A stretch of DNA of 6,116 bases from an uncultured Oscillospiraceae bacterium (GTDB lineage Bacteria; Bacillota; Clostridia; Oscillospirales; Oscillospiraceae): positions 1 to 6,116 of the forward strand of contig CAJUPS010000151.1 of assembly GCA_910588045.1 (NCBI GenBank), given 5' to 3'. Numbering within the stretch: the first letter of the stretch is position 1; each line of letters starts with the position of its first letter. Of the stretch, positions 1-5,630 are shown in pieces. The notes under the pieces were generated by a model that had not been told where the DNA came from, did no database searches, and saw only the letters and a program-made list of their open reading frames with translations. The position numbers and the translations under genes were made by a program.

Positions 1-262
1 CGGGCACGGTGAGGATACAGAAGAAGATGGTGTTCCAGGTGGCCTTCCAGAACTCAGCGTTTCCGAACATCCGCACGTAGTTGTCCAGGCCGATGAACTT
101 GTAGTGGCCGAAGCCCAGGTGCTCGCAGAAGCTGGCGTAGAGGGTCTGGATGAAGGGCCACAGGTTCAGCACGATCAGGCCGATGATGGTGGGGGCCACC
201 ATGAACCAGCCCCAGTTCTCCTCCCGCCGGGCGGCGGCGGACAGTTTTGTCTTATTTTTCAA
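1..262 (-). CDS. Sugar ABC transporter permease, MalF/UgpA type (N-terminal part)
   Basis: Partial gene; the 3' end lies beyond the left edge and 87 N-terminal residues are visible. Read from a TTG at 262, the protein begins KNKTKLSAAARREENWGW, a short basic cytoplasmic tail. A hydrophobic first membrane segment follows at about residues 19-40 (FMVAPTIIGLIVLNLWPFI), then an outer segment with FIGLDNYVRMFG at about 59-70, then the start of a second membrane segment (TWNTIFFCILTVP). This order is typical of the MalF/UgpA/LacF family, the first of two permeases in binding-protein-dependent sugar importers. It follows the solute-binding protein gene by 21 bp on the same strand, so the two are almost certainly co-transcribed; the partner permease should lie further left. 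Family assignment is firm; the substrate cannot be deduced. Confidence 0.9.
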   Translation of the reverse strand, partial: MKNKTKLSAAARREENWGWFMVAPTIIGLIVLNLWPFIQTLYASFCEHLGFGHYKFIGLDNYVRMFGNAEFWKATWNTIFFCILTVP

Positions 263-270
263 AGAAATTC

Positions 271-276
271 CCTCCT
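271..276 (-). promoter_or_regulatory. Shine-Dalgarno site fixing a TTG start
   Basis: The minus strand reads AGGAGG 8 nt before the TTG at 262-260. The next in-frame ATG is inside the first membrane segment (the M of WFMVAPT), which would remove the basic tail, so the TTG is the likely start of the permease. Confidence 0.75.
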
Positions 277-283
277 CTCACGT

Positions 284-1570
284 TCACTCGGCCGTAGCGT
301 AACGGTCGGTGATCTCCTGCATCTGGGCCAGGGAGCTGTCGATGTCGGCCCCGTTGTAGACCTTGACCATCACGTCGGCCACGTTGGCCTTCCACTTGCG
401 CCGACTGGCGTTGTTGATGTACTGCACGGCGTAGTCAAACTGGCCGTAGCACTGGTCCAGATCCAGCATGTAGTCAAAGTTGCCGAAGGACTTCGACCAG
501 GTGTCCTCCAGTCCCAGGTAGGCGGGGATCGCCGCGCCGGACTCGCCCTGGATGCGCTGTCCCTCCTCGCTGCCGAGGAACTTGAGCACGTCCTTGACCA
601 CCTCCAGGTTCTTGCCCCGGGCGGCGGTGGAGTAGCACAGGCCGTTGGAGATGGACCCCCGGCCGTCGCCGGACATGGGATCGGGGCACCGGGGGAGCAT
701 GGCGATGTCCCACTTGCCCACCATGTCGGGGTAGTTGGTCATCTCACTGAGCAGGTTCCAGCTGCCCTCCAGGAACATGGAGCCCATGCCGGAGAAGAAG
801 GCGGTGCCGGGGCTGGTCTCGGCGAAGTAGTTCTGGTCGGGGCACCAGTCGTTTTTCTGGAGGTTCACATAGAACTTGACGGCCTCCACGGTGGCGGGCT
901 GGGTGTACCCCGTGCGGAGCTTGGTCTCGGGGTCCAGAATGTAGCCGCCCTTCTGATAGACGAAGTTCCAGTAGCCCAGCTGCTCGTCGTTGTAGGCCAT
1001 GTAGCCGTACTTCCCGGTGGCGTCGTAGACCTTCTGGGAGGCATCGGTGAGGTCGTCCCAGGTCCACTCGGCGGTGGGGTAGGCCACCCCGGCCTGGTCG
1101 AACATCTCCTTGTTGTAGACCAGGACCACGTTGTCCTTGTCCTTGGGTACGCCGTAGATCTTACCGTCGGACCCGCTGGCGTTGCCGATGGAGATGTCGG
1201 AGAAGTGGTTGGCGTAGTAGTTGGGGTCCTCATCGGCATAGAGGTCCGTCAGGTCCGCCAGGATACCGAAGTCCGCGTAATAGAGGATCTGATCGGTGTG
1301 CATCCAGTAGATGTCGGGCATGGTGTTGGACTCGGCGGCAGCCTCCAGCTTGGTCCAATACTCGCCCCAGTTGGTGACCTGGACCTCGATGACCACATCG
1401 GGGTGCTGGGCGGTGTAGGCGTCGCACATGGCCTGCATCCCGTCCCGCTGGTTCACGTCCCAGATCTGGAAGGTCAGGTGTGTCTTGCCGTCGGCGGAGC
1501 CGCATCCGGCCAGGGACAGCAGCAGAGCCAGCGCCAGGGCCGCCGCTGCCAAACGGGGAATTTTCTTCAT
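284..1570 (-). CDS. ABC transporter solute-binding lipoprotein, family 1
   Basis: A 428-residue extracytoplasmic receptor that should capture a sugar or oligosaccharide and deliver it to the membrane permeases. The N-terminus is a lipoprotein signal: KK at residues 2-3, a hydrophobic stretch at about 8-20, and lipobox LAGC with the lipidated Cys at 23. Family 1 (MalE/UgpB-like) hallmarks include an early segment LTFQIWDVN (32-40), DIYWMHTDQ (86-94), GKIYGVPKDKDNVVLVYNKE (136-155), the second-lobe segment FFSGMGSMFLEGSWNL (258-273) and a C-terminal helical part with LKFLGSEEGQ. The length is normal. The start is supported by AAGGAG 7 nt upstream (1578-1583). It is the first visible gene of the operon, with the permease gene 21 bp downstream. 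The specificity is unknown; the aromatic residues YW, WM and WNF are compatible with carbohydrate stacking but do not identify a ligand. Confidence 0.95.
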   Translation of the reverse strand: MKKIPRLAAAALALALLLSLAGCGSADGKTHLTFQIWDVNQRDGMQAMCDAYTAQHPDVVIEVQVTNWGEYWTKLEAAAESNTMPDIYWMHTDQILYYADFGILADLTDLYADEDPNYYANHFSDISIGNASGSDGKIYGVPKDKDNVVLVYNKEMFDQAGVAYPTAEWTWDDLTDASQKVYDATGKYGYMAYNDEQLGYWNFVYQKGGYILDPETKLRTGYTQPATVEAVKFYVNLQKNDWCPDQNYFAETSPGTAFFSGMGSMFLEGSWNLLSEMTNYPDMVGKWDIAMLPRCPDPMSGDGRGSISNGLCYSTAARGKNLEVVKDVLKFLGSEEGQRIQGESGAAIPAYLGLEDTWSKSFGNFDYMLDLDQCYGQFDYAVQYINNASRRKWKANVADVMVKVYNGADIDSSLAQMQEITDRYATAE

Positions 1571-1631
1571 AACTCCACTCCTTTTTTATTTTCCGCCTGT
1601 CCGCCTTGCGGGGACAGCCCGGTTTTTATTT

Positions 1632-1661
1632 ACTATAATATGAAGGGACTATATTTGTAAA
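1632..1661 (-). promoter_or_regulatory. Predicted vegetative promoter of the ABC importer operon
   Basis: The minus strand carries TTTACA (1656-1661; 5 of 6 to TTGACA), an 18-bp spacer and TATAGT (1632-1637; 5 of 6 to TATAAT). Transcription would start near 1625 and give a leader of about 55 nt that includes the AAGGAG of the binding-protein gene. This is the best match between 1571 and 1700; the start site is unverified. Confidence 0.65.
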
Positions 1662-1671
1662 TGCCGTGTTG

Positions 1672-1795
1672 TGTGCAAAATATTTGCTAATCTCATAAAA
1701 AGTCTTATTTTTGCATATAAATAGCGCATATCCGTATATTTTTTGAAAAATCGTTACTTTCCACAGCGAAACCGCCCGTTTTATTGTGCAAAATA
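1672..1795. repeat. 11-bp direct repeat TGTGCAAAATA (two copies)
   Basis: The same 11 bases occur on the plus strand at 1672-1682 and 1785-1795, a period of 113 bp. The first copy overlaps the GCAAA-ATA-TTTGC inverted repeat. The pair could be two sites for one regulator, for example an AraC-type protein of the kind often linked to family 1 sugar importers, but no such gene is visible here. The AT-richness makes chance possible. Confidence 0.4.
1675..1687. promoter_or_regulatory. Inverted repeat upstream of the ABC promoter, possible operator
   Basis: GCAAA-ATA-TTTGC has perfect 5-bp arms around a 3-bp centre. Its centre is about 56 bp upstream of the predicted start and 13 bp separate it from the -35 box, a position typical for an activator. 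The regulator is unknown. Its 11-bp core differs by one base from an inverted repeat at 5651-5661 upstream of the gdh promoter. Confidence 0.4.
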
Positions 1796-1847
1796 GAAAA
1801 ATCTAGAACCGCGTCCTGTCGAGACTCCTCTGTTTTTCCCGGCAGCG

Positions 1848-1857
1848 CAAGCGTTTG
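1848..1857. promoter_or_regulatory. LacI-family-like operator palindrome
   Basis: CAAGCGTTTG fits the central AA-N-CG-N-TT pattern of LacI/GalR-family operators, including catabolite-responsive elements: a CpG centre flanked by CAA and TTG, with only the two bases next to CG asymmetric. It lies about 220 bp upstream of the ABC start and about 100 bp upstream of the DUF624 start, so it is not in a classic repression position for either. A distal or looping site is possible. Confidence 0.35.
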
Positions 1858-1917
1858 AGGGCCCCGATTATATGTGAATATGTGCGTTTCGACCCTCTGC
1901 GGTACGCCCTGTCCCGG

Positions 1918-1946
1918 TTGCATTCCCGGGAAGGATATGGTACACT
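1918..1946 (+). promoter_or_regulatory. Possible vegetative promoter of the DUF624 gene
   Basis: TTGCAT (1918-1923), a 17-bp spacer and TACACT (1941-1946) give ideal spacing but only moderate box matches (3 and 4 of 6). Transcription would start near 1953 and leave a leader of about 38 nt that includes the ribosome binding site. Confidence 0.4.
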
Positions 1947-1978
1947 GGTCCTACAGACCAGGGGATAGCCCCCCGGAG

Positions 1979-1984
1979 AGGAGG
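1979..1984 (+). promoter_or_regulatory. Shine-Dalgarno site setting the DUF624 start
   Basis: AGGAGG, within GGAGAGGAGG, lies 6 nt before the ATG at 1991. The frame is open further upstream to an ATG at 1874, but that start has no ribosome binding site and would lie upstream of the predicted promoter. Its extra residues also do not resemble the family. 1991 is therefore preferred. Confidence 0.8.
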
Positions 1985-1990
1985 CCCGCC

Positions 1991-2653
1991 ATGTTTTTCA
2001 ACCAGCACTTCCAGGACGAGGAACCCCTTCCCGCGTCCGGTTCCCGCCTGTTTTTTCGGATTCTGGGCCAGGAGGCCCCCGCCGTCCTGAAGCTGAATCT
2101 GCTCTTTCTGCTCTGCTGTCTGCCTGTGGTGACGATACCACCGGCCCTGCTGGCGCTGTGGCAGGTGGAGCGGCGCATGGTGGAGGACCGCGTGGTGCGC
2201 AGCTGGAGGCACTACTGGGACGCCTTCCGGCAGAGCTGGAAGCGCTCCTACGGCGCCTTCGCCCTGACGGCCCTGCCCATGGCGGCGGGGAGCTACGGGG
2301 CGTGGTTCTACCTGCGCCTTGCGGAGGCCAACCCGCTCTGCTATGCCCCCTTCATGTTCTGCGCGGTGGTGCTTTTCGGGACACTGCTCTCCTCCTCCTA
2401 CCTATACGGCCTTCTGGCCGCAGACCGGCCCCTGACCAAGGAGACCATCCTGCTGGCGGTAAAGCTGGGCCTGGGGAAGCCCCTGCGGGCCATCCTGGCG
2501 GCCCTGAGCTGGTACGGGGCCACGGCGGTGGGCATTCTGTGGTTCCCCCTGAGCGGCCTGTGGCTGCTGCTGGCGGGATTCTCCCTCCCCTGCCTGCTCT
2601 CCCAGTTCCTGATCCGGGATGTCCTAAAGCGTTTCGGAAGTCTGGAATCATAA
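1991..2653 (+). CDS. DUF624 (YesL-family) integral membrane protein
   Basis: A 220-residue membrane protein. A short soluble N-terminus (MFFNQHFQDEEPLP) leads into the family's typical region: RILGQEAPAVLKLNLLFLLC (23-42) followed by LPVVTIPPALLAL (44-56), matching the N-LLF-...-PVVTI-PA-AL pattern of DUF624. Then come a charged loop with WRHYWDAFRQSWKRSY (72-87) and hydrophobic segments at about 88-108, 118-143, 166-186 and 187-206, ending in a basic tail. The size is normal for the family. DUF624 proteins, such as Bacillus YesL, are often encoded beside sugar ABC importers. This one is divergent from such an operon, consistent with an accessory role in carbohydrate uptake or sensing, but the family has no established biochemical function. 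The stop codon is followed within 3 nt by a strong hairpin. The family call is confident; the role is unknown. Confidence 0.88.
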   Translation: MFFNQHFQDEEPLPASGSRLFFRILGQEAPAVLKLNLLFLLCCLPVVTIPPALLALWQVERRMVEDRVVRSWRHYWDAFRQSWKRSYGAFALTALPMAAGSYGAWFYLRLAEANPLCYAPFMFCAVVLFGTLLSSSYLYGLLAADRPLTKETILLAVKLGLGKPLRAILAALSWYGATAVGILWFPLSGLWLLLAGFSLPCLLSQFLIRDVLKRFGSLES

Positions 2654-2698
2654 AAAAAATCCCCTCCACGAACCCAAAACCGTTCGTGGAGGGGATTT
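2652..2698 (-). terminator. Rho-independent terminator of the gdh operon, perhaps partly bidirectional
   Basis: A perfect 17-bp stem (2657-2673 with 2682-2698, arms AAATCCCCTCCACGAAC and its complement) encloses the 8-nt loop CCAAAACC. On the minus strand it is followed by a run of eight Ts (2652-2659), a classic terminator for leftward transcripts from the gdh genes, about 115 nt after the downstream gdh stop. In the plus direction it sits right after the DUF624 stop, but the stem is followed by GCCCC with no further T-run, so rightward termination should be weaker. Confidence 0.9.
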
Positions 2699-2787
2699 GC
2701 CCCATTTCCGCTGATGACAGTCCATCGTTACCGGGCAGAAATGCCGGACTCGCAGCAGACAGAAGAGCGCGCTAAAGTTCTTTTTGG

Positions 2788-2815
2788 GAACCTTTTTCTT
2801 TCAAGAAAAAGGTTC
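2788..2815. repeat. 13-bp hairpin overlapping the downstream gdh stop codon
   Basis: Perfect arms GAACCTTTTTCTT (2788-2800) and AAGAAAAAGGTTC (2803-2815) lie around a 2-nt centre, so the real loop would be larger. Two bases of the TGA stop (2814-2816, minus strand) lie in the right arm. No T-run follows on either strand, so it is not a standard terminator; it may be a repeat element or an mRNA 3'-end stabiliser. A hairpin of similar build lies at 5777-5806. Confidence 0.7.
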
Positions 2816-4157
2816 AAAGCCCCTGGGCGATCATTGCCTCAGAGATTTTCTTGAATGCGGCGATGTCATTTCCGGCGATGAGGTCGTACCCCAGCCCGTA
2901 CTCCTCCGCCGCCGCGGCGGACGCATCATAAATAGAGCTCATGATCCCCCGCAGCTTCTGGTCCACTTCCCTCCTCGACCAGCTGTACCGGATGGCGTTC
3001 TGGGCCATCTCCAGCGCGGACACGGCCACGCCGCCGGACCCGGACGCCTTGGCCCCCGCCGTGAGGATCTTGGGGCTGAGCCGCAGCAGCTTCAGCGCGT
3101 CCGTGGTAGCGGGCATATTGGCCCCCTCCACGTAGTAGCGCACGTTGTTGGCAATGAGCATTACCGCGTCGTCCACGGCCAGCTCGTTCTGGGTGGCGCA
3201 GGGGATGGCCACGTCGCCGGGGACCTCCCAGGGCTTTTTCCCGGGGTGGAACTCCGCCCCGAACCGGTCGGCGTAAGCCTCCACCCGGTCCTCGCCGGAG
3301 TAGCGCATCTTCACCATGAAGTCGTACTTCTCCTGGGAGTTCACGCCGTCGTGGTCATAGATATACCCGTCCGGCCCGGAGAGGGTGACCACCTTGCCCC
3401 CCAGCTCCGCCGCCTTGCGGCACACGCCCCAGCTCATGTTTCCGAACCCGGAGACGATGAGCCGCTTGCCCTCCAGGGTTTCCCCCTGGTGCTCCAGCAT
3501 TCTCGCCAGGAAGTACACGGTGCCGAAGCCCGCCGCCTCCTGCCGGATGCGGCTCCCGCCGTAGGTGAGCCCCTTGCCGGTCAGCGCAGAGCTCTCCGCC
3601 CGGCCCGTGACCTTCTTATAAGCGCCGTAAAGCCATCCCACTTCACGGCTACCCACGCCGATGTCCCCGGCGGGCACGTCGGTGTCCGCGCCGATGTAGC
3701 GGTACAGGGCGTACATAAAGCTCTGGCAGAAGCGCATGATCTCCCGGTTGGACTTCCCCCGGGGGTCGAAGTCCGCGCCGCCCGCCGCGCCGCCGATGGG
3801 CAGCCCGGTGAGGGCGTTCTTATAGGTCTGCTCGAACCCCAAAAACTTCACCACGGACGCCGTGACACTGGGGTGGAACCGCAGTCCCCCCTTATAGGGC
3901 CCGATAGCGCTGGAGAACTGCACCCGGTAGCCGTGGTTGGTGTGGGTGACCCCGTCGTCGTCCACCCAGGGGATCAAAAAGGAGAACATCCTCTCCGGCT
4001 CCACCATGCGGGTGATGAGGTCCAGCCTCTCATACCGGGGATCCTCCGTAGCGGGAGCGATCATCTCCAGCCAGGCGTTCACGCATTGGAGATATTCCGG
4101 CTCATGGGCATACCTCTGGGCCAGGTTCTCCGACACGCGGGCGATATAGTCATTCAT
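2814..4157 (-). CDS. gdh: Glutamate dehydrogenase paralogue lacking the catalytic lysine (NAD-type fold)
   Basis: A full-length 447-residue hexameric-type GDH homologue. In the conserved core its numbering coincides with C. symbiosum GDH. K89 (PYKGGLRF), K113 (FEQTYKNALTG), D165 (DVPAGDIGVG) and S380 (VAVSALEM), the substrate and catalytic residues, are kept. The dinucleotide motif is GFGNMSWG (237-244), and F238, P262 and D263 (LSGPDGYIYD) match the NAD-specific enzyme. However, the catalytic lysine K125 in the GGxKGG motif is Ala (LPIGGAAGGADFD; codon 3783-3785 is GCG), N373 is Gly (KASGSGGV), and the usual GANI near the C-terminus is GNDI (429-432). The family reaction, oxidative deamination of glutamate to 2-oxoglutarate, is therefore doubtful here: it may be a pseudoenzyme, a regulatory subunit or an altered enzyme. 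The reading frame is intact, with no frameshift. It is coupled to the active-looking paralogue 12 bp upstream, and its stop lies inside a hairpin. Confidence 0.93.
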   Translation of the reverse strand: MNDYIARVSENLAQRYAHEPEYLQCVNAWLEMIAPATEDPRYERLDLITRMVEPERMFSFLIPWVDDDGVTHTNHGYRVQFSSAIGPYKGGLRFHPSVTASVVKFLGFEQTYKNALTGLPIGGAAGGADFDPRGKSNREIMRFCQSFMYALYRYIGADTDVPAGDIGVGSREVGWLYGAYKKVTGRAESSALTGKGLTYGGSRIRQEAAGFGTVYFLARMLEHQGETLEGKRLIVSGFGNMSWGVCRKAAELGGKVVTLSGPDGYIYDHDGVNSQEKYDFMVKMRYSGEDRVEAYADRFGAEFHPGKKPWEVPGDVAIPCATQNELAVDDAVMLIANNVRYYVEGANMPATTDALKLLRLSPKILTAGAKASGSGGVAVSALEMAQNAIRYSWSRREVDQKLRGIMSSIYDASAAAAEEYGLGYDLIAGNDIAAFKKISEAMIAQGL

Positions 4158-4164
4158 GTGCCCG

Positions 4165-4171
4165 CCTCCTT
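4165..4171 (-). promoter_or_regulatory. Ribosome binding site overlapping the upstream gdh stop (translational coupling)
   Basis: The minus strand reads TAAGGAGG: the last two bases of the upstream gene's TAA stop are the first two of AAGGAGG, 7 nt before the ATG at 4157. Ribosomes ending on the first gdh gene would be placed to start the second, so the two proteins are probably made together. Confidence 0.8.
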
Positions 4172-5516
4172 ACACGATGCCGTAGGCCAGCATGGACTCG
4201 CCGACCTTCAAAAATCCGGCGATATTGGCGCCCGCCACCAGGTTGCCGGGGGTGCCGTACTGCTCCGCGGCCTTGGCGGCGTTGTGGTACAGATCCGTCA
4301 TGATTTTCCGTAGGTGGTCGTCCACCTCCTCGAAGGTCCAGTAGAAGCGCATGGAGTTCTGACTCATCTCCAGCGCCGAGGTCGCCACGCCTCCTGCATT
4401 AGCGGCCTTGGCGGGGGCGAAGAGCAGGCCCGCCGCCTGGAAGGCGTCCACCGCCTCAGGGGTGCAGGGCATGTTCGCGCCCTCGGCCACGGCGAAGCAG
4501 CCGTTGGCGATCAGCGCCTTGGCAGACTCCAGGTCCAACTCGTTCTGGGTGGCGCAGGGCAGTGCGATATGGCAGGGGATCTGCCACACGCCGGAACAGC
4601 CCGCATGATATTCCGCCTCCGGGTGCGTCTCCACATACGCGGAGATCCGCTTGCGCTCCACCTCTTTGAGCTGCTTCATAAGGGGGAGGTCGATGCCGTT
4701 CTTGTCGTACACATACCCGCCGGAATCGCTCATGGCAACCACCTTGGCCCCGAACTGGGTGGCCTTCTCGCAGGCGTACAGGGCCACGTTGCCGGACCCG
4801 GAGATGACCACCGTAGCCCCCTCGAAGCTCTTCCCCGCATCCTTCAGCATACAGTCCGTAAAGTAGCACAGTCCGTATCCCGTGGCCTCCGTCCGGGCTA
4901 GGGACCCGCCGTAGGTGAGCCCCTTCCCCGTCAGCACGCCGGTGAACTCATTGCGCAGGCGCTTGTACTGGCCGAAGAGGTATCCGATCTCCCGGCCGCC
5001 CACGCCGATGTCCCCGGCGGGCACGTCGGTATCCGGCCCGATATACTTGAACAGCTCGGTCATAAAGCTCTGGCAGAACCGCATGACTTCCAGATCGGTT
5101 TTTCCCTTGGGGTCGAAGTCGGACCCACCCTTGCCGCCGCCGATGGGCAGCCCGGTGAGACTGTTCTTGAAGATCTGCTCAAATCCCAAAAATTTGATGA
5201 TCCCCTCATAGACGGAGGGGTGGAAGCGCAGCCCGCCCTTATAGGGTCCGATGGCGGAGTTGAACTGCACCCGGAAGCCCCGGTTGACATGGATGTTTCC
5301 CTTTTCATCCTCCCAGGGGACGCGGAACTTGATGATGCGCTCCGGTTCCACCAGGCAGTCCATGACACCCTCTTTGATGAACTCCGGGCGGGCCTCCACC
5401 ACGGGGACCAGAGAGGTGAGGACCTCCCGGACGGCCTGGTGGAACTCCGGCTCCGCCGGATTCCGGGCGATGACGCGGTCCATCAGACCGTTCAGGTACT
5501 CATTTTTGATACTCAT
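4170..5516 (-). CDS. gdhA: Glutamate dehydrogenase, NADP-type signature
   Basis: 448 residues, normal for bacterial hexameric GDH, which interconverts 2-oxoglutarate plus ammonia and glutamate in the cytoplasm. The substrate domain has K93 in PYKGGLRFHPSV, K117 in FEQIFKNSLTG, catalytic K129 in LPIGGGKGGSDFDPKGK and D169 in DVPAGDIGVG. N373 and S380 are present in KAANAGGVATSALEMSQN, and GANI is intact at 429-432. The coenzyme domain has GSGNVALYA (240-248) and SDSGGYVYD (263-271). Compared with the NAD enzyme of C. symbiosum, positions 238 and 262 are both Ser, as in E. coli-type NADP enzymes and in variants engineered towards NADP, so an assimilatory NADPH role is inferred. The start at 5516 is supported by AGGAGGT (5525-5531), 8 nt upstream. 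It is the first gene of the two-gene gdh operon, with its own promoter at 5583-5611. Confidence 0.96.
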   Translation of the reverse strand: MSIKNEYLNGLMDRVIARNPAEPEFHQAVREVLTSLVPVVEARPEFIKEGVMDCLVEPERIIKFRVPWEDEKGNIHVNRGFRVQFNSAIGPYKGGLRFHPSVYEGIIKFLGFEQIFKNSLTGLPIGGGKGGSDFDPKGKTDLEVMRFCQSFMTELFKYIGPDTDVPAGDIGVGGREIGYLFGQYKRLRNEFTGVLTGKGLTYGGSLARTEATGYGLCYFTDCMLKDAGKSFEGATVVISGSGNVALYACEKATQFGAKVVAMSDSGGYVYDKNGIDLPLMKQLKEVERKRISAYVETHPEAEYHAGCSGVWQIPCHIALPCATQNELDLESAKALIANGCFAVAEGANMPCTPEAVDAFQAAGLLFAPAKAANAGGVATSALEMSQNSMRFYWTFEEVDDHLRKIMTDLYHNAAKAAEQYGTPGNLVAGANIAGFLKVGESMLAYGIV

Positions 5517-5539
5517 TTTGGATGACCTCCTATCAGATC

Positions 5540-5566
5540 CCGAGAGGAAAAATTTTTTCTTCCCGG
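5540..5566 (-). other. Imperfect hairpin in the gdh leader
   Basis: The arms pair around an A/T run, C-C-G at 5540-5542 with C-G-G at 5564-5566 and continuing inward to AAAAA/TTTTT. On the minus-strand RNA there is one mismatch and one G-U pair. It lies between the predicted transcription start (about 5576) and the ribosome binding site. There is no clear terminator shape; it might affect mRNA stability or translation. Confidence 0.35.
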
Positions 5567-5582
5567 TGCTTTAGCTAGTTAA

Positions 5583-5611
5583 ATCGTAGCACAGGTTTTT
5601 TGCTTTCGCAA
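5583..5611 (-). promoter_or_regulatory. Predicted gdh operon promoter with extended -10
   Basis: The minus strand has TTGCGA (5606-5611), a 17-bp spacer and TACGAT (5583-5588), preceded by TGC to give an extended -10 (TG-N). Both boxes match 4 of 6 consensus bases. Transcription would begin near 5576, with a leader of about 60 nt. Confidence 0.6.
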
Positions 5612-5630
5612 CGGTTTTTTGTTTGTTTTT

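Larger units (their letters stand above)
1571..1990. other. AT-rich divergent intergenic region (ABC operon / DUF624 gene)
   Basis: About 420 bp with no convincing gene. It separates the leftward ABC operon from the rightward DUF624 gene and is much richer in A+T than the flanking genes, especially 1621-1800. It holds the promoters, an inverted repeat, a direct repeat and a LacI-like palindrome listed separately. Short open frames here lack a good ribosome binding site and a recognisable product. Confidence 0.8.

Noticed and set aside
104..1660. Long plus-strand open frame antisense to the solute-binding protein gene
   Set aside because: It is the antisense of a clear family 1 binding protein and its translation is low-complexity (G/V/L/H-rich) with no family resemblance. 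Long open antisense frames are expected opposite GC-rich genes.
1705..1923. Minus-strand 72-codon open frame in the divergent intergenic region
   Set aside because: No good ribosome binding site, AT-rich regulatory sequence, no recognisable motifs, and it covers the predicted operator sites.
2788..2815. The stop-overlapping hairpin as the gdh transcription terminator
   Set aside because: No T-run follows the stem on the minus strand (CCCAAAAAG follows); the perfect 17-bp hairpin with eight Ts at 2652-2698 is a much better terminator.
2784..4313. Long plus-strand open frame antisense to the GDH paralogue
   Set aside because: Antisense shadow of a GC-rich conserved gene; no start signal or recognisable domain.
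4170..5516. Recent gene duplication of the two gdh genes
   Set aside because: Outside the conserved core the proteins differ widely, have different coenzyme-site types and different C-termini, so they are old paralogues rather than a recent tandem copy.
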